64,000 nucleotides of DNA from Guptibacillus spartinae (GCF_028610625.1 NZ_JAQQWU010000011.1:62001-126000); one strand, 5' to 3'; shown: positions 16,884 to 25,211, counted from the stretch's first letter. Program-made: numbers and translations. Notes: a model not told the origin generated them from the sequence alone.

Positions 16884-16901
16884 TATGTAAGGGCTTACAT
16901 A
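16884..16901. promoter_or_regulatory. 18-bp palindrome, possible operator
   Basis: TATGTAAG-GG-CTTACATA is a perfect dyad in the 418-bp divergent region between proB and the methyltransferase gene. It has no T-tract, so it resembles a regulator-binding site more than a terminator. The regulator is unknown. Confidence 0.35.
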
Positions 16902-17012
16902 GTGTATTTTGTATAAAGGGAGAGTTTTATGCAGATGTAACACATACCTATCGGACAGCCAGTTGTGAACTCTGGTATACTGCTGATAAAAGGATGTAGA
17001 AGGGATGATGGT

Positions 17013-17573
17013 ATGTTCTTAATCGACGCATTTTTCGTTATATTAACTGTTTTATGGATATGTGAATTTGTGATGAAACGTGGTAAAAAGAATACCGAAT
17101 CCACTTCGTCGGAAAAGCGATCATTTATTTGGATTCTTACTATGATCAGTTTGGCCATTATAGGTTCACTTCTTTTTAGTGAACTTGGAAAATTAGTCTT
17201 TAGAGAATCCCTAGTTACTCAATTGATCGGGTTGATTTTTTATGGCAGTGGAATTGGTTTAAGATATTGGGGAATTCAAGAGCTAGGGCACTTTTTTTCA
17301 AGAGACGTGGTCGTGGAGCGTAAAGTAGACCTTGTAAGCTCAGGGCCTTACCGTTTGTTGCGTCATCCTTTATATACTGGATTACTTCTTATATTAGTGG
17401 GGTTACCAATCTACCTGGGGACGTGGGGAGGGGTACTCTTATCCATTCTCTTGCTTGTTCCAGCACTTCTGTACCGAATTCATATTGAAGAAAGAATGCT
17501 CTATGCTTCTGTTGGGGAAACTTATCACGAGTGGGGGAAGGAAAGATATCGACTAGTACCGTTTATTTATTAG
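17013..17573 (+). CDS. Isoprenylcysteine methyltransferase / phospholipid methyltransferase-like membrane protein
   Basis: Integral membrane protein of 186 residues with about five helices. The C-terminal half carries the ICMT/PEMT-type SAM-binding signature: SGPYRLLRHPLYTGLLLILVGLPI, then IEERMLYASVGETYHEWGKERYRLVPFIY with the RH-P and E--ER motifs. Bacterial members methylate unknown small or lipid substrates. The start at 17013 has AGAAGGG 8 nt upstream. It appears monocistronic. Confidence 0.75.
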   Translation: MFLIDAFFVILTVLWICEFVMKRGKKNTESTSSEKRSFIWILTMISLAIIGSLLFSELGKLVFRESLVTQLIGLIFYGSGIGLRYWGIQELGHFFSRDVVVERKVDLVSSGPYRLLRHPLYTGLLLILVGLPIYLGTWGGVLLSILLLVPALLYRIHIEERMLYASVGETYHEWGKERYRLVPFIY

Positions 17574-17684
17574 ACTTGAATGAACCTTGGTGGAAAAATG
17601 ATCCATGTTCATAAGTAGGGATTAGTATCATTAAAAGAGGGAACAAGAATTAGATGACATAATACTGAAAGAGGACTTTAAGGA

Positions 17685-18977
17685 ATGAACTATTCTAAAA
17701 CTTCGATTAACCTGCGTAATAGCTTCTGGTTTCTGCCAGTCGTTTATGGCCTTATTTCTTTGGCGATAGTGGGGTTAAGTACGTGGATTGATCTAATGTA
17801 TATTTCTCAGCTTGACGGAACATTACCAAAGCTGTTTCTTGCAACTGAAAAAATTGCACAGTCACTATACGGTCCGCTTGTAACGGCTATTTTAACAATG
17901 ACGACCATTTCATTCTCATCCATCATGGTTGTTCTGACAACGTATTCCTCACAATTTTCGCCAAGAACCTTACAAGATTTTATTTCAGATCGTTTTACAC
18001 AACATGTTCTAGGGGTTTTTGTTGCGGGATTTGTTTTTGCACTGGTGAACATGCTTCTTTTAACGGGTAAAGACAGCCGTGTCATCCTATCACCACTTTT
18101 AACCGTAATTCTTGCAATAACTTGTTTATTGTTCTTCATCTTATTTATTCATCATTCTGCCACGTTTGTTCAGGTAAATAATTTAATTGAAAAAATCACG
18201 AGAAGATCCCTTTATCTTGTAGAAAAGAAAAGTGAACTTTACGCAGGTGAGGCGTTCGAGAAGTGGGATCGTTGGGAAGAAAGTGAACTGAGGGAAGAAG
18301 ATGGGATGCCAATTTATAGTCATAAGATGGGCTATATTCAGCAAATCCCTTACTCGAAACTCGTTGAGCTCGCCACTCAAACTGAAAGCATTATTCGACT
18401 TAATGCTGATGTAGGGAATTATGTGAAGGAAGGATCTAGAATCGCTACAGTGTGGATGAAAGGGTCTTCCACTTTTTCTGCAGACAGTTTCTTAAATTCA
18501 ATTGCGATCGGAACGGAAAGAATCAATGATCAGGATTTAGAGTTTTCAATTCAAAAACTGGTGGACATTGCGCTTAGAGCGATCTCACCATCAGTCAATG
18601 ATCCACATACAGCCATTAATTGTACGAACCGCATTGGTACCATCCTTTCAAAGATCGGTCATACGTATGATCCAAAAGAAGCTTTTTTTGATAAAGATAG
18701 AAACCTCCGCGTTTTATCAACGCCAAAACCATTCTTTCAATATCTTTATAAGTCGTTTTATCAAATACGTTATTACGGTAAAGAAGATGTATCGATGCTA
18801 AACGGGATACTAGATGCACTAATTTTAACTGCAGAGGGACAGCGTAAGGAAATAAAAGCAGACGTAATGAGGTTCCATCAATATTTATTAAATAGCATTG
18901 ATCTTAATGAACTTCCTGACCTTGACCGCGAGTTTCTTCTGCACACGTCAGAAGTATTGAATGATCTATGTAAATAA
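17685..18977 (+). CDS. DUF2254 membrane protein
   Basis: A protein of 430 residues with four N-terminal transmembrane helices (about 12-35, 58-82, 108-128 and 136-160) and a long cytoplasmic C-terminal domain. ATILTMTTISFSSIMVVLTTYSSQFSPR and RISPSVNDPHTAINC-type blocks mark the DUF2254 family. Function is unknown; predicted channels or transporters are sometimes suggested. The start is at ATG 17685 with a GAGG about 10 nt upstream. Confidence 0.8.
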   Translation: MNYSKTSINLRNSFWFLPVVYGLISLAIVGLSTWIDLMYISQLDGTLPKLFLATEKIAQSLYGPLVTAILTMTTISFSSIMVVLTTYSSQFSPRTLQDFISDRFTQHVLGVFVAGFVFALVNMLLLTGKDSRVILSPLLTVILAITCLLFFILFIHHSATFVQVNNLIEKITRRSLYLVEKKSELYAGEAFEKWDRWEESELREEDGMPIYSHKMGYIQQIPYSKLVELATQTESIIRLNADVGNYVKEGSRIATVWMKGSSTFSADSFLNSIAIGTERINDQDLEFSIQKLVDIALRAISPSVNDPHTAINCTNRIGTILSKIGHTYDPKEAFFDKDRNLRVLSTPKPFFQYLYKSFYQIRYYGKEDVSMLNGILDALILTAEGQRKEIKADVMRFHQYLLNSIDLNELPDLDREFLLHTSEVLNDLCK

Positions 18978-18981
18978 GTAG

Positions 18982-19018
18982 AAAGGCATCCGTTGAAATA
19001 TCGGATGCCTTTATTTTT
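18982..19018. terminator. Bidirectional terminator, DUF2254 / anti-sigma
   Basis: An 11-nt arm at 18982-18992 pairs with 19002-19012 and is followed by TATTTTT. The stop codon of the convergent anti-sigma gene lies inside it. Confidence 0.85.
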
Positions 19019-19616
19019 GATCCTCCACCTTTGCGAGTGCCTCATTTGGTATAGAGAATTCTTCAAGGATACTACTTTTTTGATTTCGAATGACGAAATT
19101 GAGGGGGAGACCTGTTTCAGGATCAATCCAGATACTAAATGTCATGTTCTCAAAATATCCTTCTGTAATTTTACCTTGAGCGAGAATCGCAGGTCGTTCT
19201 TTATAGTGTGCTTCTGGATTGCTGATCTTCCAATTATCGTAGTTAGCTAAGTAAGAAAGTGCAATGGAACGGATTTTCTCTTCATCGCTGGGATTCATTA
19301 TAAGCGATGTGGATTGCCACAGATTGTTATATAATTCTTCTTCAGTCAGCGAGTGAACGTTAGCCGATTGGTTGTCTCGTAAAATGCCGCTTTCAGATGC
19401 AGCGAAAAAAGCGGTGCCGACTAGCAGAATTAGAAGTGTAAGGTAAGTCAGGACTGCGGGGGCTTTCTGATACACTCCTTTACCAAAACGATCGTTGTTT
19501 TTTGAAGAAGCAACTCTATTAATTCCTTTCCAAACCTCATTTTTATGTGTACGAGTAAAAGTGACTGCCTTTGTATCAATCATTCTGGCGCGGAGATTTT
19601 TTAACTGTTTGTCCAT
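19011..19616 (-). CDS. Probable membrane anti-sigma factor
   Basis: A protein of 201 residues with a soluble basic N-terminal region, one transmembrane helix (about 53-73) and an extracytoplasmic C-terminal domain. No zinc-binding HxxxCxxC motif of the ZAS class is visible. The role is inferred from topology and position: it begins 12 bp after the ECF sigma gene on the same strand. Such proteins sequester their sigma factor until an envelope signal is received. Confidence 0.65.
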   Translation of the reverse strand: MDKQLKNLRARMIDTKAVTFTRTHKNEVWKGINRVASSKNNDRFGKGVYQKAPAVLTYLTLLILLVGTAFFAASESGILRDNQSANVHSLTEEELYNNLWQSTSLIMNPSDEEKIRSIALSYLANYDNWKISNPEAHYKERPAILAQGKITEGYFENMTFSIWIDPETGLPLNFVIRNQKSSILEEFSIPNEALAKVEDQK

Positions 19617-19628
19617 GGGAACCTCCCC

Positions 19629-20222
19629 TTAGTACATTTCTTTAAGAAGCATTCTGGCACGTCGCAATCTCGTTTTTACCGAGTTTTCCTTAATGGAAAG
19701 CAGTTCACTGATTTCTTGTACTTTTAAGTCTTCAAAATAATGAAGAAAAATAACCTCTCTATACTTAGTAGGAAGCTTGAGAATGTTTAATGCAAGCTCT
19801 TTATTTTCTTCAGATCCGATAAGTACCATATCGGGTTCTGAAGCATGTTGTTTAAAGGTACTTAACAGGGATTGAGCAAAAATGATGTTGCGATATCCCC
19901 AGCTCTTAAGAATATCTTTGCATTTATTTGCGGTAATGGTTAATACCCAGGATTTTAGCGAAGCTTCCATATTGAAAGTGTCTAGTTTCGTATAGCAAGT
20001 AATAAATACTTCTTGCGCAATATCTTCTGCCTTTCCTTTATCTTTTAAATAACTGAAAGCAAGCCAAACAACACTTTCGCCATATTCATCCATAATTGTT
20101 TCAAGGACCGCTTCCTTATTGGTAAGATCAAGATAGTTGGATGGTTCTTTGTTCCCCAAGGTTGCGTCTTCCTCCTTCGGCCCTTCAAACAAAAGACGAG
20201 TAACATGCGCGAAGGGTTTCAT
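19629..20222 (-). CDS. ECF-type RNA polymerase sigma factor
   Basis: Sigma-70 family ECF factor of 197 residues. Region 2 (about 45-110) contains SYLKDKGKAEDIAQEVFITCYTKL and SWVLTITANKCKDILKS. Region 4 (about 140-195) contains LPTKYREVIFLHYFEDLKVQEISELLSIKENSVKTRLRRAR, an excellent helix-turn-helix. The N-terminal 40 residues are an extension beyond the usual ECF start, so initiation at an internal Met is possible; the ribosome site before 20222 is weak. It is co-transcribed with the downstream membrane protein, its likely anti-sigma. The target regulon cannot be read here. Confidence 0.88.
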   Translation of the reverse strand: MKPFAHVTRLLFEGPKEEDATLGNKEPSNYLDLTNKEAVLETIMDEYGESVVWLAFSYLKDKGKAEDIAQEVFITCYTKLDTFNMEASLKSWVLTITANKCKDILKSWGYRNIIFAQSLLSTFKQHASEPDMVLIGSEENKELALNILKLPTKYREVIFLHYFEDLKVQEISELLSIKENSVKTRLRRARMLLKEMY

Positions 20223-20450
20223 AATATATTTCCATAATTTGTGTATGTGTCTATTATAGAATAGATTTAACGGATCTTGGTAGATTTTCCTTTAATTATA
20301 TAAAAATAATTCATTAACGCCAGTATAGGAGGAGTGAATAGGATAACATCTCGATTTCATTGTAGACATCGGTGGATTAGGAAGGAGATTGTTCACCTCA
20401 TGTGGAACGAGTGGGTATGAGGAGTAAATTAGAATGAAAAGAGGAATAAA

Positions 20451-21641
20451 TTGATTAAATCAACTGCAGTTCCAACACCGACCAAGGAGAGAATATTCTC
20501 TATTGATGCCATGCGTGGTCTTGCCTTACTAGGGATCTTTTTTGTAAACATGGTAGATTTTCACTCGCCTTGGATGTACATCGATCAGCTAAGCTACTGG
20601 GGGGATCAATGGAATCAGTTCGCTATGATTATAATTGATATTTTGGCACAAGCAAGCTTTTACCCTTTATTTTCATTTTTATTCGGATATGGATTTATTA
20701 TTCTAATAAATCGTTTGACGGCTCGTAATGTCCCTTTTCTTCCGATTATGGTGAGACGTTTGGTAATCTTGTTTCTTTTTGGTGTCATGCATTTTGTTTT
20801 CATTTGGCATGGGGATATTTTGTTTACGTATAGTCTATGTGGCTTTCTATTGCTTGCCTTTATTAAATTAAAAGGTAAGCGACTATTGCAGATCGGACTG
20901 GGGTTATGGTTGTTTTATGCCATTATTTTCTTCTTCTTATTGTTGCCATTTGGTAGCGAGGAATTTACATCGCATGATCCTGAAGCGATTCAACAGTCCC
21001 TTCTTATATACGGGGCAGGTAGTTACGTAGAAATATTAACTCAACGTCTGAGCGATTGGACTTACGTGAACGGTGGGATAAATGGAGGTTTTCTCCTATT
21101 TTCGATTTTTCCCTATTTTTTAATTGGTGCCGCGTTTGCGAAGGAAGGGTGGTTTAACGGGGAGGCGAAACACTTGCCTCTTGTAAAAAAACTGCTTTTT
21201 GTAGGAGCAATTGGTTTTGTTGTTAAATTAACGCCTTTTCTGTTTGATGCTTACGCCTTTTCACATCTTCAAGATAGTTTAGGTGGCCCCCTCCTTTCAC
21301 TTTTTTATATGTCAGCTATTTCTCTACTTTATTATTCAGGAAAGACACTAAAGCCACTCGAATGGGTTGGGAAAATGGCATTAACAAACTATCTTTTGCA
21401 GTCCATTGTGAGCACGCTACTTTTCTATCATTATGGTTTAAGTTTATATGGAAAAATTGAAGTGACAACGGGTATATTGCTAGTAATAGGCATCTTTCTA
21501 ATCCAACTTGTTTTTAGCCGATGGTGGCTATTGAAATTTCGATACGGTCCGTTTGAATGGATTTGGAGAATGGGTACATACCGGACGCGTTTTCCATTAA
21601 AAAAACCTCAGAAAGGGGAGATTGCCTATGAAACTGATTGA
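20451..21641 (+). CDS. DUF418 membrane protein
   Basis: Polytopic membrane protein of 396 residues, about ten helices. RIFSIDAMRGLALLGIFFVNMVDFHSP is the conserved opening of the DUF418/heparan-acetyltransferase-like group, and the C-terminal DUF418 domain (about 230-385) ends in RWWLLKFRYGPFEWIWRMGTY. Homologue YeiB has no settled function; acyl transfer across the membrane is a possibility. It starts with TTG at 20451. A six-codon ORF (ATG at 20434) ends in a TGA that overlaps this TTG. It overlaps the next gene by 14 bp. Confidence 0.82.
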   Translation: MIKSTAVPTPTKERIFSIDAMRGLALLGIFFVNMVDFHSPWMYIDQLSYWGDQWNQFAMIIIDILAQASFYPLFSFLFGYGFIILINRLTARNVPFLPIMVRRLVILFLFGVMHFVFIWHGDILFTYSLCGFLLLAFIKLKGKRLLQIGLGLWLFYAIIFFFLLLPFGSEEFTSHDPEAIQQSLLIYGAGSYVEILTQRLSDWTYVNGGINGGFLLFSIFPYFLIGAAFAKEGWFNGEAKHLPLVKKLLFVGAIGFVVKLTPFLFDAYAFSHLQDSLGGPLLSLFYMSAISLLYYSGKTLKPLEWVGKMALTNYLLQSIVSTLLFYHYGLSLYGKIEVTTGILLVIGIFLIQLVFSRWWLLKFRYGPFEWIWRMGTYRTRFPLKKPQKGEIAYETD

Positions 21642-22182
21642 AAAAGCAGTTTCATTTTCTGCGGTCGCTCACGATGGTCAATATCGAAAGGGATTGCCCT
21701 TACCCTACTTTTCCCATCCGGTAACCGTAGGGTTCTACTTATTAGAAGCTGGCGCATCAGAAGAAGCCATTGCAGCGGGAATCCTTCATGATGTTGTAGA
21801 AGATACTGCAATAACATATGAAATGCTTAAAAAGGAATTTGGTCAAGTCATTGCTGATTTAGTCAGTGGATGTTCTGAGCCCGATAAAAGTCTCAGCTGG
21901 GAACAAAGAAAAACTCATACAATAAGCACGTTAAGGATCGCTTCATTTCCTGTTAAGCAAATTGCTTGTGCAGATAAACTGCATAACTTAACGACGATTA
22001 AATCCGATTACGAAAAAGAAGGAGAACAAGTGTGGGAACGATTTAACCGTGGAAAAGAAAAGCAGCGCTGGTACTATGAATCAGTTTATACAAGTTTAAT
22101 AGCTAATCTTTCAGAAACAGAATCTAGTTTCCCTTTGTTCTCAAAGTTAAAAGACATGATTCATGCGCTTTTTGAAGATTAA
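21628..22182 (+). CDS. HD-domain protein, small alarmone hydrolase-like
   Basis: An HD-superfamily metal-dependent phosphohydrolase of 184 residues. Its motifs line up with the (p)ppGpp hydrolase domain of SpoT/Mesh1: RKG-LPYFSHP (His30), GILHDVVEDT (His54-Asp55, Glu58-Asp59) and CADKLHNL. No synthetase or TGS domain is attached, so it would be a stand-alone hydrolase if active on alarmones; other nucleotide substrates are possible. The ATG at 21628 has AAAGGGGAG 7 nt upstream, inside the end of the DUF418 gene, so the pair is likely translationally coupled. Confidence 0.78.
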   Translation: MKLIEKAVSFSAVAHDGQYRKGLPLPYFSHPVTVGFYLLEAGASEEAIAAGILHDVVEDTAITYEMLKKEFGQVIADLVSGCSEPDKSLSWEQRKTHTISTLRIASFPVKQIACADKLHNLTTIKSDYEKEGEQVWERFNRGKEKQRWYYESVYTSLIANLSETESSFPLFSKLKDMIHALFED

Positions 22183-22208
22183 CGTAATGTTTGTCATCTG
22201 AATTTCAT

Positions 22209-22233
22209 GATTACATTTCCTACTTCGGGGTAT
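22209..22233 (+). promoter_or_regulatory. Candidate SigB promoter of ytxGH
   Basis: GATTAC, 13-bp spacer, GGGTAT. The -10 matches the SigB consensus exactly and the -35 at four of six bases. ytxG and ytxH belong to the SigB general stress regulon in B. subtilis, which supports the call. Confidence 0.55.
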
Positions 22234-22270
22234 TGGTAATTATATTCGAATAGAAGTAGGAGGTATTGAA

Positions 22271-22711
22271 GTGGAAATTATTCTTTATTTAGCAGTAGCT
22301 CTTATCGCGATTGTTTTCGCAGTACTTAGTATCTTTTTAATTAAAGTATTAAAGTCGACGGAAAAAACACTTTCAAACACGGCAGAAATGATTGATTCCC
22401 TTCAGGGACAAATTGATGGATTGTCAAAAGAAACAACGATGATGCTCCACAAAACGAATGTACTTGCAGATGAAGTACAATCCAAAGTAGGGAAATTCTC
22501 ACCAGTTTTTCAATCCGTCCAAGAAACAGGTGCCTCTCTGCAAAACTTAACGCGTTCTTTTTCCAAATTAAGCAATTCGGTTGAAAAAGGCGTAGAAGCC
22601 AGGCAGGGAAAAGCGGCAGAAGCGGCGAATTGGGGAAGTACTGCTCTGGCTATGTGGGAGAAGTATCGAATCAAAAAATCCAACATTCAATCTGTTAAGG
22701 AGGAAGGATAA
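22271..22711 (+). CDS. ytxG: DUF948 general stress protein YtxG
   Basis: A protein of 146 residues with one N-terminal transmembrane helix (about 2-24) followed by a long amphipathic, coiled-coil-like region (KSTEKTLSNTAEMIDSLQGQIDGLSKET), the DUF948 pattern. It starts with GTG at 22271 after TAGGAGG. It sits two bases before ytxH. In B. subtilis the pair is induced by SigB; function is unknown, presumably at the membrane. Confidence 0.82.
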   Translation: MEIILYLAVALIAIVFAVLSIFLIKVLKSTEKTLSNTAEMIDSLQGQIDGLSKETTMMLHKTNVLADEVQSKVGKFSPVFQSVQETGASLQNLTRSFSKLSNSVEKGVEARQGKAAEAANWGSTALAMWEKYRIKKSNIQSVKEEG

Positions 22712-22713
22712 AG

Positions 22714-23346
22714 ATGAAAGAGTCAAAATCAAACCATGATGTGAAGGTTGAACATGAACCAGCACCAGAAGGGTATTCATCCTCAACAAGAGAAGTGATT
22801 CGCATTGATTCTTCAGACCCGATTAAGTCAGAAAGTCAGTTTAAAGGGCCAGCAATTGCTGCATTAGCTGGGAGTGTTGTAGGAGCTGCAGCGGGCGTAT
22901 TGCTTGCCCCGAAAGCGGGAAAAGACTTGCGAAATGACATTAGTGGTGGCGTGACAAAAGCGAAAGATAAGAGTGTTGAAGTGACTAGTAATGTGAAAAA
23001 CAAATCAAATGCATTTGCACAGTCGGTTAAAACAAAGTCGAACGATATCGTAAGTAAAGTGAAAAATCGTAAAACTGATTCATCTCAACCAGAAGAGGAA
23101 GCGCTTGTTAGTGGATATTCGATCAAGCGAGCAGCTGAACTCGACGAAACAGAAGTACCGACTTCCACTGTTGTAAATCACGATATCGAAAAGATTATTG
23201 TTGAAACGGAAGGTGCCGACACATTTGACGATGTTATTCAACGTGATGTTGAACGAACACTTGAAAGAGACCCGGATCATCCGGAAACCCTGGATGAAGC
23301 TGCTGAGTTAGAACTAAAAAGAACGTATGAGAAAGACTCGAAGTAA
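22714..23346 (+). CDS. ytxH: YtxH-domain general stress protein
   Basis: A protein of 210 residues. The YtxH signature is GPAIAALAGSVVGAAAGVLLAPKAGKDLRNDI (about 44-76), a glycine/alanine-rich membrane helix followed by the APKAGKD motif. Repeated Lys/Ser/Val-rich heptads then suggest an extended helix. The acidic C-terminal tail, about 60 residues, makes it longer than typical YtxH (about 150). AAGGAGGA precedes the ATG. It forms an operon with ytxG. Confidence 0.8.
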   Translation: MKESKSNHDVKVEHEPAPEGYSSSTREVIRIDSSDPIKSESQFKGPAIAALAGSVVGAAAGVLLAPKAGKDLRNDISGGVTKAKDKSVEVTSNVKNKSNAFAQSVKTKSNDIVSKVKNRKTDSSQPEEEALVSGYSIKRAAELDETEVPTSTVVNHDIEKIIVETEGADTFDDVIQRDVERTLERDPDHPETLDEAAELELKRTYEKDSK

Positions 23347-23368
23347 AAACCGCCTTGGCGGTTTTTTT
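23345..23368 (+). terminator. Terminator of ytxGH
   Basis: Ten-base arms pairing around TT, with a GC-rich CCGCC/GGCGG centre, running into eight T residues. Confidence 0.92.
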
Positions 23369-23450
23369 TAATTAAAGCTTATGCTAGCTTATATTGTTGA
23401 TTTCTCGAGAGCCAAATAGTAAAACCACTCATTCACATAGCCTAATCAAA

Positions 23451-23483
23451 AGAAAAAGCAGAGGAGTTTCCTCTGCTTTTTCT
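23451..23483 (-). terminator. Terminator of the 42-residue gene
   Basis: Perfect 14-bp arms (23451-23464 with 23470-23483) with flanking A and T tracts. It lies 18 bp beyond the stop of the small minus-strand gene. Confidence 0.8.
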
Positions 23484-23500
23484 TTGTCTGAATATGAAAA

Positions 23501-23629
23501 TTAGGACGGGTGGATCGAGTTTACTTTTGTAGCTTCTCGGACAACGCTTCTTGCTTTCGATGCTTCAAGTTGTTCTTTCTTCGCTTTGTTCTCGATTTCT
23601 TTAATGGTCTGAATGGTTGGACCAGTCAT
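23501..23629 (-). CDS. Small charged protein, 42 residues
   Basis: ATG at 23629 follows AGGAGGG by 10 nt, and a strong terminator sits 18 bp past the TAA. The product begins MTGPTIQTIKEIENKAKKEQ and continues as a highly charged, probably helical chain (EASKARSVVREATKV), without Cys, Trp or a membrane segment. I do not recognise a family. A SigB-like promoter upstream (23666-23690) suggests a stress-induced small protein. Confidence 0.6.
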   Translation of the reverse strand: MTGPTIQTIKEIENKAKKEQLEASKARSVVREATKVNSIHPS

Positions 23630-23665
23630 GGTTTTTAAACCCTCCTAATTTTAATCTACCTATCA

Positions 23666-23690
23666 TTTCCCCACACGAAAAAGATAAAAC
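23666..23690 (-). promoter_or_regulatory. Candidate SigB promoter of the 42-residue gene
   Basis: Minus strand GTTTTA (23690-23685), 13-bp spacer, GGGAAA (23671-23666): five of six and four of six matches to GTTTAA / GGGTAT, about 35 bp before the start codon. Confidence 0.4.
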
Positions 23691-23751
23691 GCTTAAATTG
23701 TAAAAAGTTATAAAATGGTAAAAAAGCACCTGTGTTTCTGATAAAACGCTT
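23683..23751. repeat. Direct repeat of GATAAAACGCTT
   Basis: The 12-mer occurs at 23683-23694 and 23740-23751, 57 bp apart, in the divergent region between the 42-residue gene and spo0F. The first copy overlaps the SigB-like -35. The second resembles a catabolite-response element (minus strand TGAAAGCGTTTTA) but lacks the full dyad. Confidence 0.4.
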
Positions 23752-23912
23752 TCATTTCTTAATGATGAACAATAAGTAAGGCGAAAATGTGCGAGATTTG
23801 TAATCTCATGACTAGTTTCGACGAAGTTATTTTCTTTCATGAATAGATGATGCACAATAATGATAAGAAGTCGCATGAACTGAGACTATATCGCAAAAAA
23901 GGTGGGCATACG

Positions 23913-24299
23913 ATGAAGAAAATATTAATTGTGGACGACCAGTATGGCATTCGAGTGTTGTTAAGCGAACTATTTAAGAAAGAAGGGTACCAGACGCTGC
24001 AAGCTGCGAACGGAATGACAGCCATAGAGCTTGTGAAACAGGAATGTCCGGATCTTGTAATCCTCGATTTGAAAATGCCCGGTATGGACGGATTAGAAGT
24101 GTTTAAAACTCTCAAAACGTTTAATGAAGAAGTTCAGGTTATTTTTATGACAGCCTATGGTGAATTACAGCTTGTACAAGAATTTATGAAGCTTGGTGCA
24201 ATCACACATTTTGCAAAACCATTTGATATCGAAGAAGTGTGTCGAACTGTTAAACGTGTCATCCCACTTGATACGAAAGAGGTCGTACGCACCAAATAA
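23913..24299 (+). CDS. spo0F: Sporulation phosphorelay response regulator Spo0F
   Basis: Single-domain receiver that takes phosphate from sporulation kinases and passes it to Spo0B. Its 128 residues are nearly collinear with B. subtilis Spo0[16 protein letters not shown] with the acidic pocket Asp8-Asp9, phospho-acceptor Asp52 in [12 protein letters not shown], Thr80 in FMTAYGE, and Lys102 in [10 protein letters not shown]. No output domain is present. The start at 23913 has AAGGTGGG upstream; the earlier in-frame Met codons are unsupported. A strong terminator follows. Confidence 0.96.
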   Translation: MKKILIVDDQYGIRVLLSELFKKEGYQTLQAANGMTAIELVKQECPDLVILDLKMPGMDGLEVFKTLKTFNEEVQVIFMTAYGELQLVQEFMKLGAITHFAKPFDIEEVCRTVKRVIPLDTKEVVRTK

Positions 24300-24307
24300 T
24301 TTTTTTT

Positions 24308-24336
24308 ACCTGCTTTCATTAGAGAGCAGGTTTTTT
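24308..24336 (+). terminator. Terminator of spo0F
   Basis: ACCTGCT pairs with AGCAGGT across a 10-nt loop and is followed by six T residues; nine bases after the stop codon. Confidence 0.85.
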
Positions 24337-24407
24337 CGATTATATTTGAAACCAATTCATTTTTTAAACGTATGTTAATCGATGATCGAGAGAAGGGAAG
24401 TCATAGA

Positions 24408-25199
24408 TTGAACAATCACCAAATTGACTTTAAGTTATATGGAGATGATATGCAGTTTGTCGAAGTCGAACTGGATCCAGGAGAGACAGTTGTAGCTGAG
24501 GCAGGTAGTCTTATGATGATGGAAGATCACATTGAAATGGAAACGATTTTTGGCGATGGAAGCGAACGCCAGAGTGGTTTAGTAGGGAAATTGTTTAGTG
24601 CAGGAAAACGCGTACTTACAGGTGAAAGTCTCTTCATGACGGCTTTTACAAATGAAGGAAAGGTGAAAAGGCACGTATCCTTTGCTTCTCCTTATCCGGG
24701 CAAAATTATTCCAATGGATCTGAGTGAATGGGAAGGAAAAATTATTTGTCAAAAAGATGCTTTTCTCGCTGCTGCAAAAGGTGTATCGGTTGGGATTGAA
24801 TTACAAAAGAAGTTAGGAACCGGGTTCTTTGGCGGAGAAGGATTTATTATGCAAAAGCTTGAAGGAGACGGTTTAGCATTCGTTCACGCTGGTGGAACCA
24901 TACATAAAAAAGTACTACAGCCAGGTGAAACGCTTCGCCTTGATACCGGTTGTTTAGTAGCTATGACAGGCGATGTTCATTATAATATTGAGTTTGTAAA
25001 AGGAATAAAAACAGCTTTGTTTGGCGGAGAAGGATTGTTTTTTGCCACTCTCAAAGGGCCAGGGACGGTTTGGGTTCAATCTCTTCCATTTAGTCGCTTA
25101 GCAAGTCGCGTGTTCGCTGCAATGCCACAAACTCCAGGCGGGAGTAAAGGAGAAGGTAGTATGGCAAAAGGACTCTTTGATATGTTTAGTGGAGATTAA
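24408..25199 (+). CDS. AIM24 / TIGR00266 family protein
   Basis: A protein of 263 residues made of beta-rich repeats of the AIM24 (TIGR00266) family. VEVELDPGETVVAEAGSLMMMEDHIEMET opens the domain, GTGFFGGEGFIMQKLEGDGLAFVHAGGTI is the central signature and FGGEGLFFATLKGPGTVWVQSLPFSRLA the C-terminal one. Function in bacteria is unknown; yeast Aim24 acts in mitochondrial inner-membrane organisation. I place the start at TTG 24408, seven bases after AGAAGGGAAG, because the ATG at 24372 has no ribosome site. Confidence 0.82.
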   Translation: MNNHQIDFKLYGDDMQFVEVELDPGETVVAEAGSLMMMEDHIEMETIFGDGSERQSGLVGKLFSAGKRVLTGESLFMTAFTNEGKVKRHVSFASPYPGKIIPMDLSEWEGKIICQKDAFLAAAKGVSVGIELQKKLGTGFFGGEGFIMQKLEGDGLAFVHAGGTIHKKVLQPGETLRLDTGCLVAMTGDVHYNIEFVKGIKTALFGGEGLFFATLKGPGTVWVQSLPFSRLASRVFAAMPQTPGGSKGEGSMAKGLFDMFSGD

Positions 25200-25211
25200 T
25201 TCTTATTTTAA

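Noticed and set aside
16595-16900. Possible T-box riboswitch before proBA
   Set aside because: Some Bacillus proBA operons have one, but no AGGGTGGNACCGCG-type T-box sequence or antiterminator-terminator pair is present; a plain SigA promoter close to proB explains expression.
20223-20330. Autoregulatory ECF promoter before the sigma gene
   Set aside because: A TATAAT is present at 20253-20258 but no typical AAC / CGT pair of ECF promoters; autoregulation is not supported.
23739-23757. cre site for CcpA near spo0F
   Set aside because: Half of the dyad (TGAAAGCG) fits but the other half does not; the sequence is better described as part of a 12-mer direct repeat.
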